Source of the DNA: Cylicocyclus nassatus
Taxonomy: Eukaryota > Nematoda > Chromadorea > Rhabditida > Strongylidae
DNA length: 64,000 nucleotides
Assembly (NCBI GenBank): GCA_958299035.1
Contig: CATQJL010000316.1
Coordinates: 29,887,441-29,951,440, forward strand
Direction: 5' to 3'
Part shown: positions 37,339 through 48,699 of the stretch, one piece after another
Layout of the letters: every line of letters starts with the position of its first letter
Position numbering within the stretch: position 1 is the stretch's first letter
The notes under the pieces: model-generated
The model's input: the letters and a program-made list of their open reading frames with translations, nothing else
Database searches by the model: none
Told to the model about the DNA's origin: nothing
Translations under genes and position numbers: made by a program

Positions 37339-38230
37339 CAGGGTTGTTTCAAAAGTTCTACCCGTTTTCGATACCTTTTTTTGAATTGCCGATTTTGGAG
37401 AAAGAAACCATTTTTCATAAACAATGCTTACAACATTCAAAAGCTCTTTACTTCTAGTTTTTCAGGCATATTTTCATTTACATATGTCTTTGTTCGCTGT
37501 GTGGTTGCGTACTTTGAAAGGACAGCGAAACAAATGTGAAAACTCTCGTCTTTGCTCTATCGCCGTGACATCTACAGCCAAAAGAAACAATTTCTTCTAA
37601 AACATACATAATTTTTGCTGGAGACTTGTGCTACGATTCAGAAAAATTTTGAACCTACAAATTTTAGTACAAACATAACCTGTTTCTATGGTTCCTTCAG
37701 GTCGCATAAAAATCGTAAACATATTGCAATCGCGGAACGTTTACTCTATATGGTAAAATTTGAGCTAGAACAACTGCTACTAGAAGAGGGAAAGATTTCC
37801 TGGTTTGTCAACGGCGAACAAAATCAAAAATTTCAAAAATTTGCATTTTTGCCGCCTCAGAAAGAGCAAAATAAGTGGGTCCTTTCGGATTTTTCAGTAC
37901 AAAACTTTTATAAAAGAGTTTGATCAAATACAAAGTTAGCGGTACTGCTCAGTCGAATATGGGCTACACTGTGAGCAGTGCTTTTGCAACTCAGCTATAT
38001 TCCAAATCAAGTTATGCTTTTGCAAAGTGAAGGTTTCTACAAGGAGATGTTCCTCTATTTTCGCCTATAAAACCTCCACAGTTACTGCAATACCTTAAAG
38101 AATGCGCAGAATAGCCAAAGATTTGTAGATTGTAATACAGTTATAGCAATTGCAAAGATTATTTCTGAGAAGAGTTACGGTGAATCCAATTCAAAGTTCG
38201 AAAACGGGTAGAACTTTTGAAACAACCCAA
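37339..38230. mobile_element. Mariner-type element G, second copy
   Basis: Duplicate of 18406-19297, again 38 bp after the TF2 stop codon. Confidence 0.74.
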
Positions 38231-39072
38231 TACAAAGATAGCAACAAACACTCCATTTCTGTAATAACCCAATGTGCTTATCTTGTTCTAATGACTTGAC
38301 TTACTGAAATTCTGACTCGATACTGATTAATAAATCGTTGCTGATTATAAATCATTGTGCATTTGGAAACTCGGTGAATAGAAAAGTCAAGTTGGTTTGT
38401 CTTATTGCGAGCGGATGCTCTACAAAATAATGATTACTAATCCTTCCCTTTGTTATCGTGCAGAATGTTTCTTCTAATGGTACGACAGTGTGTATCAGAC
38501 TTGTATAACCAAAAACTCACATTTTCTGAAGTCTTGTTTCAACATTTGAAATGATCGTAAATAAGACAGAGCAGCGCTCTAGAGCACGTTCCAAATAACA
38601 AGTAAGAAAAGCACTAACGAACGGGGTGCTACTAGTTTGTAGCTAAATCAGACGTCTAGCTACAGCGTTGCACGAACTGATGAAATAAAAAGTAGAAAAG
38701 ATATCAAGTAATTTGCTGCAATTTTTGCTGTGGTAATAATCTTTCATTGACGAACTGCTTTTTGTATGCACTTCCGCTGCTTATGATACAATCCGTGAAA
38801 ACTTTGAACTCAACGGGTAGTCCTATTACCTAATGACGCATAATATATCTTTACTGAAAGTTGCAACAATTTTGAGTATTAGTACTCCCATAGCTGACAT
38901 AATGAGACATAAGTGTTGTGAAAGTTTGCCTCTTGCGAAACACTTTATGTTCAGCCAAAAAAGGTAGCTACTTACGCAGAGCTTCTTCAACTGCTTGATT
39001 TATATATGTCATGGGATCGAATTTTCTATCATTTATTGTAAGGGCGGCAAAGTTTTTTGTTTTCTTCGAAAA

Positions 39073-39095
39073 NNNNNNNNNNNNNNNNNNNNNNN
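39073..39095. other. Assembly gap of 23 N
   Basis: A run of N interrupts the second duplication copy. The sequence to its right is not the continuation seen in copy 1, so the join across this gap is uncertain. Confidence 0.98.
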
Positions 39096-39105
39096 TATCT
39101 TAATA

Positions 39106-40507
39106 AAGTGCGGTTCATAATTATACGAACACCCTAAATTTTGAAAGTTTTTGGACTTTCTGGCAGAAACTAAAAAAGCCGTTGGTACCACGCGATAGAG
39201 CACAGCCGAAAACGGTATACGGTCCACAAGAATGAAAATCGATGTCAATCTCAGAAGTGTTTTTGCGCCTAATGCGAATTTTTAGCGGTTCATAATTATA
39301 CGAACACCTCAAACAAAGGTCCATTTTTCGTTCAAGATTGCAATCTTTTGAGTCCAAATTTTTTGTAGAGTTACAGTAACAAAGTCTGACATATCTGCTA
39401 CACACTGAACCCAGTGCAGCTCAAAAAGAGGATCGTTACTTTTTTTAGATGGCTCTAAATGCTTTTGGAGTGAATGCGCTCCAAAAGCATACGCTCTTCT
39501 GTGGTTTACGCACTCTAATTAGCTTGTACCAAGGCTATGAGATAAAATAAGCTCTTTCGATAGATATCTTGTTTGACGCTTGGAAAATCTATGCGTTTTC
39601 GTGCCCTTTTTCAACCAAGTTCCAACTTTACCCTAGAGTTAGCACGATTCGAGCCTCAAAACTCAGCCTCTCTCTCGCGCAAACATTTGATATGAAGCAG
39701 CTGCATTCCTTGCATGATGATGTATCCGTGCCAACGTTTTTGCGTTTTTTGTAGAACTGATCTTGAAGCTATGGAGCAAAAAACCAAATAAAGTTGTGAT
39801 TGCAATAGTAAAAACAGTGGTTTTGGTGAAATGACGTCTGCGTGGCTAAAACAAGCGCTCAACGCTGCTGATTTTTTCTAGCCAAATACATAGTCTTGTG
39901 AACTTCTACACACCATCTGCTTGCTTCATTGCAAGGCTTGCTAAGCTGAGTTTTGAGGCTCGTAATCGTGCTGACTCCAGGGTAAGGTTGGAACTTGGTT
40001 GAAAAACGGCACGAAAACGCATAGATTTTCTAAGCGTCAGACAAAATATCTATCGAAAGGGCTTATTTTATCTCATAGCCTTGGTACAAGCTAATTAGAG
40101 TGCATAAACCACAGAAAAACGTATGTTTTTTAAGCGCAATCACTCCAAAAGCATTTAAAGCCATCTAAAAAAAGTAACGATCCTCTTTTTGAGCTGCACT
40201 GGGTTCAGTGTGTAGCAGATATGTCAGACTTTATTACTGTAACTCTACAAAAAATTTGGACCCGAAAGATTGCAATCTTGAATGAATAATGGACCTTTGT
40301 TTGAGGTGTTCGTATAATTATGAACCGCTAAAAATTCGCATTAGGCGCAAAAACACTCCTGGGATTGACATCGATTTCCATTCTTGTGGATCGTATACCG
40401 TTTCCGGCTGTGCTCTATCGCGTGGTACCAACGGTTTTTTGAGTTTCTTCCAAAAAGTCCAAAAACTTTCAAAATTTGGGGTGTTCGTATAATCATGAAC
40501 CGCACTT
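39106..40507. mobile_element. Tc1/mariner-type foldback with doubled terminal sites (IR/DR layout)
   Basis: Ends AAGTGCGGTTCATAATTATA in inverted orientation, flanked by TA (39104-39105 and 40508-40509). Each arm holds two copies of the site beginning GCGGTTCATAATTATACGAA: 39110-39133 and 39285-39308 on the left, 40305-40328 and 40480-40503 on the right. Both pairs are 175 bp apart. The arms are about 570 bp with a loop of about 265 bp (near 39680-39945). No transposase; non-autonomous. Confidence 0.85.
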
Positions 40508-40509
40508 TA

Positions 40510-42195
40510 TATTTAGCTAACTCGTTAAAAATTTTTGTGAAGGTAATGGGGTGTGGCACAACACCTACCTTGAGGGATCTTCAGGGACCTTCAGGCTTCG
40601 ATGATTTTTTATATCATTGAAACCGCTAAACCTTCTTCCTTCCCACTGAGAATTCCATCCAAAACCGTTCTCCTTAAAAGAAGATACAGCGGTTTTTCAT
40701 TATCCACCCTCATTGATCGGTTGGAGAATTCAACACATTCACGACAGCTTGACACACATGGTGTGTCAAGCAATGACTGCCGCGTGGGACCGCTTGACAC
40801 ACCATGTGTGTCAAGGTTTGAATTTTGTCAAAATGACTACAACCTTGGGATAAACTTATTCCATGAGCTCTCTTTTGCATTGAATCTAGGGATGACCTCT
40901 ACTTTTTTTGTCAGCCTTTCAGATCTACTGTAGGTGTACTGTAGATGGCATTATGTGTAATAATATTTGAGAATTGTGGGCGGATCCGTAAAAGGCCTTG
41001 GTCCCAGACGGCAGACAACTAAAAACCTGCATGGTCGTCAATGTGTTAAATTGCTCAATTATACATCGTATTTCCTTTCAAGCAAGCATCAGATAGTTTT
41101 GTTATTTCAAATTCACATCTTGATCTTTACTTTACATATCCTCTTCCCTTTTGGCGTCTTTTCGGCAACATTGTCTCACTTTAAATAGCGCAAGATTGTT
41201 GATTTAACGACTTTCGCGTTTTGACACCGTTGTAAGTATAATGAAAGTAGATTTGATCGAAATTTTCGTTTATTTTCAGATTACCTTCTGCAGATCATCG
41301 AAATATGAAAGTTTTCAGCTTAAGCTCAGGTCGACGTTTCTTTTTTTATATAGGCAGGAATATTTTTGCGAGAGCCTGAAACGAAAGTGGTAGAACTAGA
41401 ACCTGCCTGGTCAGAATACACAACTTGCTTTGATAACGAATTTTTTATAATCCTTTTTCTGCTTGTGTCGTTACGCTGTAATAACTGCTCATATCTTTCG
41501 TAGCACGAAGTTGAGCTCAAAAATTAAGATGGTGTTTTGGAATGGCCGTATAGTTCAATTGTTACATGGCGAATTTGAAATTTAGAGTAGATAAATTTTG
41601 CAAAGTGCAAACTTTAATGCGCAACAGATAAAACTTCGCTGTGGTTGGAGTAACAGTTCATTACTTCGACTGATTCCAAGGCGAGAAACGAGCGGGCAGA
41701 GTTGATTGTTTGAGCATATGAATGGATGGCAGTGGAAATTAGTGTTCATAAGTCCCACTTACAGCATTTGAGCCTAAAAATATATTTTAATTACCACAAA
41801 AGTGCTACGTAAGTGGAGCATTTTTAAAAAGGATGTCCAGTTCCTCCATTTTTTTCTACTTTTTGACACCCTAGGAATTCATTAACTGCCTGCTTTGAAA
41901 AAATCTCAAAGAAGGTTTTTGACCACGTTATGAACACGATATACAGTGTTGTGTCAACTTCCATAAATTTTCCTTCGCTTAACAGCAATTGCTACTTTTT
42001 TGATTCCTGCGTGATTTTAAAATACTGATCTAGCCGTAAGCATATTTGATGCCTGCTTCGAGAAATTGACTGGCAGTAAGACACAGTGAACCGGCTGTGT
42101 CTTACTTTGAACCTTCCGTCATTTCTGTCGGAATCCACAAACAGGACAAGTCTTGATTTGATGCTCAAATCCTTCTAACTTTTTGCTTCATTATC
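40510..42195. other. Spacer with twin 23-bp palindromes, no gene recognised
   Basis: The notable feature is a pair of near-palindromes at 40748-40770 and 40793-40815 (CTTGACACAC...GTGTGTCAAG) that are exact reverse complements of each other. Open frames such as 40601-40933 have no family motif. The remainder shows nothing. Confidence 0.45.
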
Positions 42196-42433
42196 GGGCG
42201 CATACTACGGAGTTACTGTGGACCCAGACTGCTTCGACAGTAAGTGCGTCTTTCTGGAAAACTTGGCCATTGTCGAGCCTGCACCTCAATGTTTCTGGGT
42301 TGTTCATACGCGTGGTGTACGCCGTTCAAACCGCAGTGTTCCTGCTGAGCTCAGCCACAGAACATCCTTCACAAATTCTCTAGTGTCGACAAAGCTTCCG
42401 CTGCTCATTTTAGCTTCGGCTGTTATTTTCTAA
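42196..42433 (+). pseudogene. Possible isolated exon of a Cys-containing secreted protein
   Basis: One frame stays open for about 80 codons and reads GAYYGVTVDPDCFDSKCVFL, later EPAPQCFWVVH, and ends SLVSTKLPLLILASAVIF before TAA. Cysteine spacing and the hydrophobic tail look protein-like. There is no start codon, and no AG acceptor lies between the upstream in-frame stop and this segment, so it cannot be a normal exon as it stands. Probably a gene fragment. Confidence 0.25.
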
Positions 42434-42456
42434 TCTTGATTTACTTAGTATGATTT

Positions 42457-42687
42457 GGCCTAAGGCATACCTGACGCGATTCGGCCAAATCGCCGCTTTC
42501 AAGCGACTTGGCGATTTGCCAGATTTCTACAGATTTATCGTGCGCGCTTCTCGAACGCATAGGCGGGCAGCTTGTGTAAGTTGTTGCAAATGGGTCAAGT
42601 CAAAGGAAGCGCATTAACTACGATACAAAGAGCGCTGTTATGCCAAATCGAGCAGCGACCGGAATCGCGCGAGGTATGCCTTAGGCC
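42457..42687. mobile_element. Short MITE with GGCCTAAGGCATACCT ends
   Basis: GGCCTAAGGCATACCT at 42457-42472 is exactly inverted at 42672-42687, and similarity continues inward (CGCGATTC). The element is 231 bp. No clear target duplication, so the superfamily is not assigned. Confidence 0.7.
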
Positions 42688-44533
42688 TTAGAATATTCTT
42701 AAAATGTGATATGTAATCGCTGAGTTGATCTACTGCGTTCTAATTATACATGACAAATAATTTTCCTAATTTTTGGTACTCATGAATCAAGCGCAAAATC
42801 CATAGAGTATTGGATTATTGTGCCATGTGATTTTTCAACAAGACAGTTCATTCTTTGCGGAGAAATCATCAGGGATTGGAGAAGGAATGCAGGAAAAAGC
42901 TGACCTTTGATAAGCACAGCCTTACTCACACTTCGCTCGGTTGCACAATTTGCAGACTAGTAGCTAGCCAGCCAGTGCAGTGAACCCTTTAATCGAAAGC
43001 ACCCAAGGGACATCTTTACAAGGCGGGGGAGGGGGGGGGGGGTCGTATGTGGCTAACGTACGCCACACCTCTTGCTTGAACCTGAATTCGAGCCATCTTG
43101 TGCGATCATCTGTTGGCTGCATTATTCTAGTTGTAGTCAAGTTGAGCTCGTAATCGTTAGACAACTCCAAATTTGAAGTTACTCCCAGGTACCGTGGAGG
43201 CAGAGGAAGTCATCTGCTACGCGGGTGGTATTGTCCTGGGGTGAATGTTTTCTGAGAAAAGTTGCCTTGTCGGAGCCTTTCAGTAACATAACCTCCTCTG
43301 TTAAGTTGCTGTGCGGTAGGATTAATGGAACGGTCATAGGTTGCCGGCAAATTGTTGAGGTTGCCAGCGACTTGGAGGTTGCCGGCGTTGCCCGTCGTCG
43401 TAGGACCTCTCTGTGTCTTATGTACTCTCTAATGTAAGCGGCAACTCCGGCAACCTCAGCAACCGTTGGCTATGGCGGTTCCCAATCTAATTAGGCTTTT
43501 CCTTAAGAAAGAGATTTCAATTTCAACGCAGAAAAACACTAATTACACGTTACAAAAGGAGGACAGAGCTGGAGGAGATATCATAGGGATCTGTAATAAT
43601 TTAAATGCAAAATCTACTGCCGTAATGCAGTCCTAGCAGCAATGCAGCAACTTGCAACTAGCAAAATGAGGCACTGTACCATCAAAGAATTTATGATTAA
43701 AGGATCGCCACTACGGATGACTGAGCGTATATCCACATTCTATTCTTTAGTCGCTAGCACTAGTTGAACAGACCTTTTGCACTTAAGCAATTAACCTCCC
43801 AATCATAGTTTATCAACAACAATTCAAATTTCCAAAAGTCGGGCAGCAATTATTATTTGAAACCCGTATACAATGGAAATTATTTGCATTTTAGATGAGT
43901 GATCTATCCACCACAGTTTCGGTAGACAATGACATGACAAATTTTAAAGAGATGGAAGATAAGAAAAGAATGTCGTTTGGAGAAAAACTCTGCTTCTGAT
44001 ACATGAAGCAAGAGCTGCACAAATCATGTTATATGCCAAGAATATTGAACATCAAGACTACTAGTAATACTGCTCCAGTAGCTATTTCTGGTAACGCAGA
44101 AAGAGTGCACTTTTTATGATTAACAATCATCAAAGTATCGCTCTGCAGTAGTTGGACCAGCACTTCATATCTATGAAGTATGTAGTAACACAGTGAAATG
44201 TGAATTATTTTGAAGTTAAGTTTCGGTTTACAATCAAAGCGGTAAAAATTTTGGGAAAATCAAAAAAAAAAGAAAGGAAATTGCTAGTATGTTATGATTT
44301 TAGTACGGATGATTGCGAGATCCCATGGTTTATTTCTGAAAAAAATACAAATACTCAACTGTTTTGATTTTCATCCTTTCATCATCTTGTAACTGTCAAC
44401 TATCTGCTATTCTACGTTCAGTTCGACATTCTGGTGCAGACCATAGAAAATTGTTTTCAAACTGCCCAACAGTGATTGTTATCGTAGAAAACATTAAAAG
44501 ATTTTGATTGAATTATCCTTGATCTTATAAAAT
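42688..44533. other. Spacer: G tract and GGTTGCCGGC-rich patch, no gene recognised
   Basis: A G-rich tract lies at 43021-43042. Between 43316 and 43475, GGTTGCCGGC-like words recur in both orientations (AGGTTGCCAGCGACTTGG, GCAACTCCGGCAACCTC), an imperfect inverted repeat. Otherwise nothing recognised. Confidence 0.4.
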
Positions 44534-45486
44534 TACTAGCTGGCTTACCCGGCTCCGCCGTATCCGGACCAAACTTGGCACACATACACTTCGGGCCCCG
44601 GCGGGTGTCACAGTCCACTTTTCGTTATCGATCGATGTCGATTTTACCGATTTTTATCGATTTTTTTGCAGAGTTAACCTACAGGGCTAGGAGTTGGCAC
44701 AGGGGGGGGGGGAAGTGAGCATGGGGATTCCGAATACAATATTACTTTTCAGAATTATCGATTACTTTTATTGATTTTATCGATTTTTTGTAAATTTTGA
44801 CATGCGAGGCTGGGATTTTGCACAGGGGGGTAATCGAGCATGCTGATTACGAATACAATATTAGTTTTCAAGATCGTCCATTACTTTTATCGATTTTATC
44901 GGTTTTTTTGTAAAGTTTGAACTGCGGGACTGGAATTTGGCACAGGAGTGTAATCGAGCATGCTGATCACCCCCCTTGCGGGTGATCAGCATGCTCGATT
45001 ACCCCCCTGTGCCAACTCTCAGCCCCCTAGCTCAAACTTTGCAAAAAAAAATCAATAAAATCGATAAAAGTAATCGATAATCCTGAAAACCAATATTGTA
45101 TTCGGAATCCCCATGCTCGATTACCCCCCTGTGCGAACTCCCAGCCCCGTAGCTCAAACTTTGCAAAAAAATCGATAAAATCGATAAAAGTAATCGATAA
45201 TCCTGAAAACCAATATTGTATTCGGAATCCCCATGCTCGATTACCCTCCTGTGCCAACTCCTAGCCCTGTAGGTGAACTCTGCAAAAAAATCGATAAAAA
45301 TCGGTAAAATCGACATCGATCGATAACGAAAAGTGGACTGTGACACCCGCCGGGGCCCGTAGTGTATGTGTGCCAAGTTTGGTCCGGATCGTTTCAGAAA
45401 TGGAATTTTCTATTCGGAACATACGTACAGACAGACAGACAGACAGACAGACATACATACAAACAGACATTCAGCTTTATATATAA
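44534..45486. repeat. Foldback element D, copy 2
   Basis: Same architecture as 581-1302: ACTAGCTGGCTTACCCGGCT at the left, a central hairpin at about 44965-44987, arms with repeated ATCGATAAAATCGATAAAAG, a (CAGA)n tract at 45427-45453, and a CAGCTTTATATATAAG tail. The right arm contains a tandem unit of 120 bp (starts near 44999, 45120 and 45241). Here the TATATA tail is uninterrupted, giving the empty form of the site that carries two MITEs in copy 1. Confidence 0.82.
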
Positions 45487-45936
45487 GAAGAGGAAAAACC
45501 GCATATTTGGCAACTAGGGCCTCTAAGTCCTATTCTTTCTCAAGAATATACTAAACTTGCTCTGATGACTTAATATTGGAATGATAATTTGTTGAAAAAG
45601 GTTACGAATGGAAGGAGCACGTAGCAACCTTTTTCAGCATAAGAGCAGTGCGCTGAATTACAAACAACAACACTACAATGAAGTGCAGTACATGTAACCT
45701 TACCAAAAATCGGTGAAATTACAAAGTCATTACAAACGTTTTGTTTGTAGTGCCCTTTACCTCACATTTGTGCTGATTCTGACGGTATCATTTGCAAAAA
45801 GGTTGCATGTGCATGTAGCTACATTCACAAGGCTTAAATTACAATGGCATAGACATTTTATTAGATAATAGTGATCATTGATCATCGTCGTCGGTCCAGT
45901 GGTTTAAATACCAGGACTACACATTTTCTCCACAAG
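45487..45936. promoter_or_regulatory. Upstream region of the secreted-protein gene
   Basis: AT-rich, with a TATA-like TTTAAATA at 45903-45910, about 27-34 bp before the ATG. TTTTCTCCACAAG directly precedes the start and could instead be a trans-splice acceptor. Which one is used cannot be told from sequence. Confidence 0.3.
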
Positions 45937-46778
45937 ATGGCGCATTTTTACATAATTGTTTCTGTAAGTCTAGTTGCTCTAGTCGCGTTAGAGTTAAGTA
46001 AGCATTTTTATTCAGATGACAGTGCTTCTCCTGCGTGCATTGGCAACGGAAAACAAACACTATGACGACAAGTGTTCCACAGATTTGAATAGAAAAGTAG
46101 AAAAATTCTTGGAAAGCCATATAAAAAATAATAGCATGGTTGGTCCTCAAGTTTTTTTCTTCACCATGTTTTAATTAGATTGCACAATCCAAGACCGTCC
46201 AGTACTCACAAAAATCTCTATTTTAGCAGTGTACACGTCGTATGGTGGAACACGCTGAAAAGCAACTCCTCCAGGATTTTTCTCCTGACGTCTATCACAG
46301 CGGTTCAGTTATCCTCGCGTATGAGACAACCGCAGACAATCTCTTAGCAAGGATCACACGCCACGCTCAAGAAGTATCGCAGGTGCAAAAGTTTAGACTT
46401 TTAAATAGTCTGCGAGGAAAAAATAGATGTGCTATGATTCCCTTACAAAAGACATTGGGAATGAACGTACAATATATACTTACAGCTAGTACTCGGTCAC
46501 CCTACAGATCCTGTTTACCTTGGATGTAGCGAGCGGTCCAAAAACAGTCGAGTTCGATTTCTTTCCAACGTCTCTTGCGTCTTTACGCTGAACGCTGTGA
46601 GTATGTCATTTTATGCATCGAAGCTTTTGAGATTTTCATGTGATGCGGCTATAGTGCGTTAATGTTCTTGCTTGTAATCATAGTCATGCAGGATTACGCC
46701 GGCATAAAACCGACTACGGCTCCACCGCTCCCGCCATATGTGGACTTATGGGACAAAACCCAAAGCCGAAGATCATGA
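45937..46778 (+). CDS. Secreted four-cysteine nematode protein, 171 aa, five exons
   Basis: Exons 45937-45963, 46016-46150, 46227-46382, 46486-46596 and 46692-46778 join in one frame, all phase 0, to a TGA. Introns are 52, 76, 103 and 95 bp with GT-AG ends; donors include GTAAGT and GTGAGT, and acceptors include TTATTCAG, TATTTTAG, CTTACAG and CATGCAG. Exon 3 could start 3 nt later at 46230. Residues 1-19 (MAHFYIIVSMTVLLLRALA) resemble a signal peptide. The mature protein has Cys29, Cys56, Cys120 and Cys137, an acidic and basic helical-looking middle (MVEHAEKQLLQDFSPDVYHS; DNLLARITRHAQ), two NxS sites (NNS, SNVS), and a Pro-rich end (PTTAPPLPPYVDLW). The style fits excreted or secreted proteins of strongylids. 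I do not recognise the family with confidence; a distant ASP-related protein is one possibility. Single copy here. Confidence 0.72.
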
Positions 46779-47892
46779 AACTTTACAATCCTTTTGAAGT
46801 GAGGCAGTTCAAAGTAAATGCTGCTCGACATGTTCTGAAGCATTTTCAAGAGTTGCAGTGTTCTACAAGAATTGTGATATTTCATAGCTTTGCAAGAACT
46901 AAAATCAAAGTTTTGTCTTCTTCTAATAGAACAAAGAATTCTGTGTATAAGATCTTTAAAACTGCCCTCAAAAAAATTAGCCTCCAGCTCTGTTGATTTA
47001 TCCCCTCATAAATCTCTTTCAGAAATTTATTGAAAGAGTGGTTTTTTGAAGACATTTTGTTTCAGGCTCTCAAAAGATTTCCTTTTGGCAAAACAAGTAC
47101 ACGGGTTTGGAAGAGGAGACTTTTTCGCTCTCAGGTTGATCAAAGAAGAGTTTGTGGGCCTGAGATTAAGCGAACTGAAAGTGAACATTTATTGTTCAGC
47201 CGTCCGAAAGATAGATTTTGTACGCCTGTGAGTGTTCTTTTCCCTGCGAATTTCCGGCAGCGTTCACAATGTTTGCTTCAACCCAAGAAAACACCACAGC
47301 CGTTCAAAGTTAGCTCTCGATTGCTTTTTCAAAATCTCCCAAGAATGCGTTTTTTGGGATCATAGCGACTACGGTTAATTTTAAGCTAGATCAACCATGA
47401 CCAGATAGGACAAAAAATATAATGAAGACGATTATCACTAAAATATGGGGAAAGGACTGAAATAATTTTTTTGCAGCCCATCAAACTTCATGTGGGCCAC
47501 ATTTGAACAAATAATGTTTGGCCTTCCAAATTCTGGTCTTAACACTAGAGAGTCTCTCCCTCTCCTTGTTCTATTGGGAGAAACCCGCTTTTGCAATGCC
47601 ATGTGACTTGATTTACTACAAGAAAAAATGATGAGCCTCCTAAAAACCATTGCGCACATAGTAATTATTCAAAACATTCTTTTACTAAAGACAGAAGCGA
47701 GCATTTTGAAAATATTCTAAGACTTTCATATGAAATTTGCTTTTCTAACAGATGCTTGTAATTTTGACCAGTTCTAGCAGAGTTATGAGAGTATTTTTGC
47801 TTCACATTTTGTGTGGATCACCCTGTGCTTCATAAAGCATAGTAATCCTTCGTCACGCAGGATGTTTAAGTTACTCATTTAGATACTTATAA
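46779..47892. other. Spacer downstream of the secreted-protein gene
   Basis: Open frames at 47030-47365 and 47438-47659 lack recognisable motifs. A TTTCAG acceptor-like site at about 47060 starts a frame (ALKRFPFGKTSTRVWKRR), but no partner exon was found. No terminator or further gene is supported. Confidence 0.35.
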
Positions 47893-48110
47893 TGGTTCGT
47901 CCTTGCGCGACATGCGACACCTCAACACAGAAGTTTTTAATGCTCCCTGTCCCTCGCTTCAAACTCCACCATCTTCTTGGTTGTCGTTGTCGGTGGCTGC
48001 GCTAGTCCATCTCTTCCACGAGCACGTCTGCCCATTTTAGTAGTGTCCTCAGAGACATTTTGCTTCGTGAGGAATCCACTCATGTCAGATGTTCTCATAC
48101 CTTCGATAGT
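47893..48110 (-). mobile_element. RTE retrotransposon 3' fragment
   Basis: The minus strand matches the C-terminal coding end and tail of the RTE element at 57.5 kb: the block for fighting through WADVF-type codons (GGCAGACGTGCTCGTGGAAG), AGCCACCGACAACGACAACC, AGGGACAGGGAGC, and an AAGTATCTAAATGAGT tail. A short 5'-truncated insertion, as is usual for non-LTR elements. Inactive. Confidence 0.7.
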
Positions 48111-48699
48111 CTAGAGACAGGGCGTCAAAAGTGAAGGTTGTTTGAACATATGACGTCATAAATAGTGAAGGTTGTTTGAAGAAGTTCAGAGAAGAGAATA
48201 TGACGTAAAACAGATATAAAAAGCAAAAGAAACTGCTGAAAACCGGATAAAAACGCTACAAAGAGGTCTGAAATCTTTCATTTGGCGGCTTTTCACAGTG
48301 CAAGTTTTCGCTCTAGGACCAGCAATTCGCAACACGGTGTTTTGATTTTTGATGCGTCCTTTAAATTTTTACCCCCGCATTGACGTTCCTGTTTCCTGGG
48401 ACGTTGTCTGGATTGTTGCGCTTATTGTTCTGAGCAATAATCGCCCAGGCTGGAAAAAAATCGATGCGAAAGCACTGAAACAGAACAAGGTAAAGAAAAT
48501 CGCACTTTTTACTATTTTTCGCAAAAACTTCCACCATAATGAAAGAGGTAAGGGCTGGGTGGTTGTCTGCATTATGAACAGAAGCAAGATCTACAGAATA
48601 CACGAAAAAATCGCGTGAAAATAGTTAACCTAGAGGAAAAACAAGACATTTTCTAGAACAAGGTTTTTGCCGGACTTGATCAAGTCAAAAAATGTGATT

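Larger units (their letters stand above)
21157..39072. repeat. 18.9-kb segmental duplication, copy 2
   Basis: Same sequence as 2224-20139. It begins with the 48-bp right end of MITE A (21157-21204) fused to the truncated MITE B and stops at the N run. The equivalent of 20140-21156 is missing after the gap, where unrelated sequence resumes. Confidence 0.95.

Noticed and set aside
43021..43042. Long G tract here and G/C tracts at 51569-51581 and 63177-63190
   Set aside because: Homopolymer-rich runs with no symmetry or motif; may be slippage or sequencing error rather than a functional G-quadruplex.
44990..45260. Regularly spaced 120-bp repeats considered as a CRISPR-like array
   Set aside because: Units are contiguous, diverged and part of the arms of element D in a eukaryotic sequence; no spacers.
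48349..48618. 89-residue plus-strand frame and two minus-strand frames over the same bases
   Set aside because: Three overlapping frames of similar length, none with motifs; likely chance in transposon-derived DNA.
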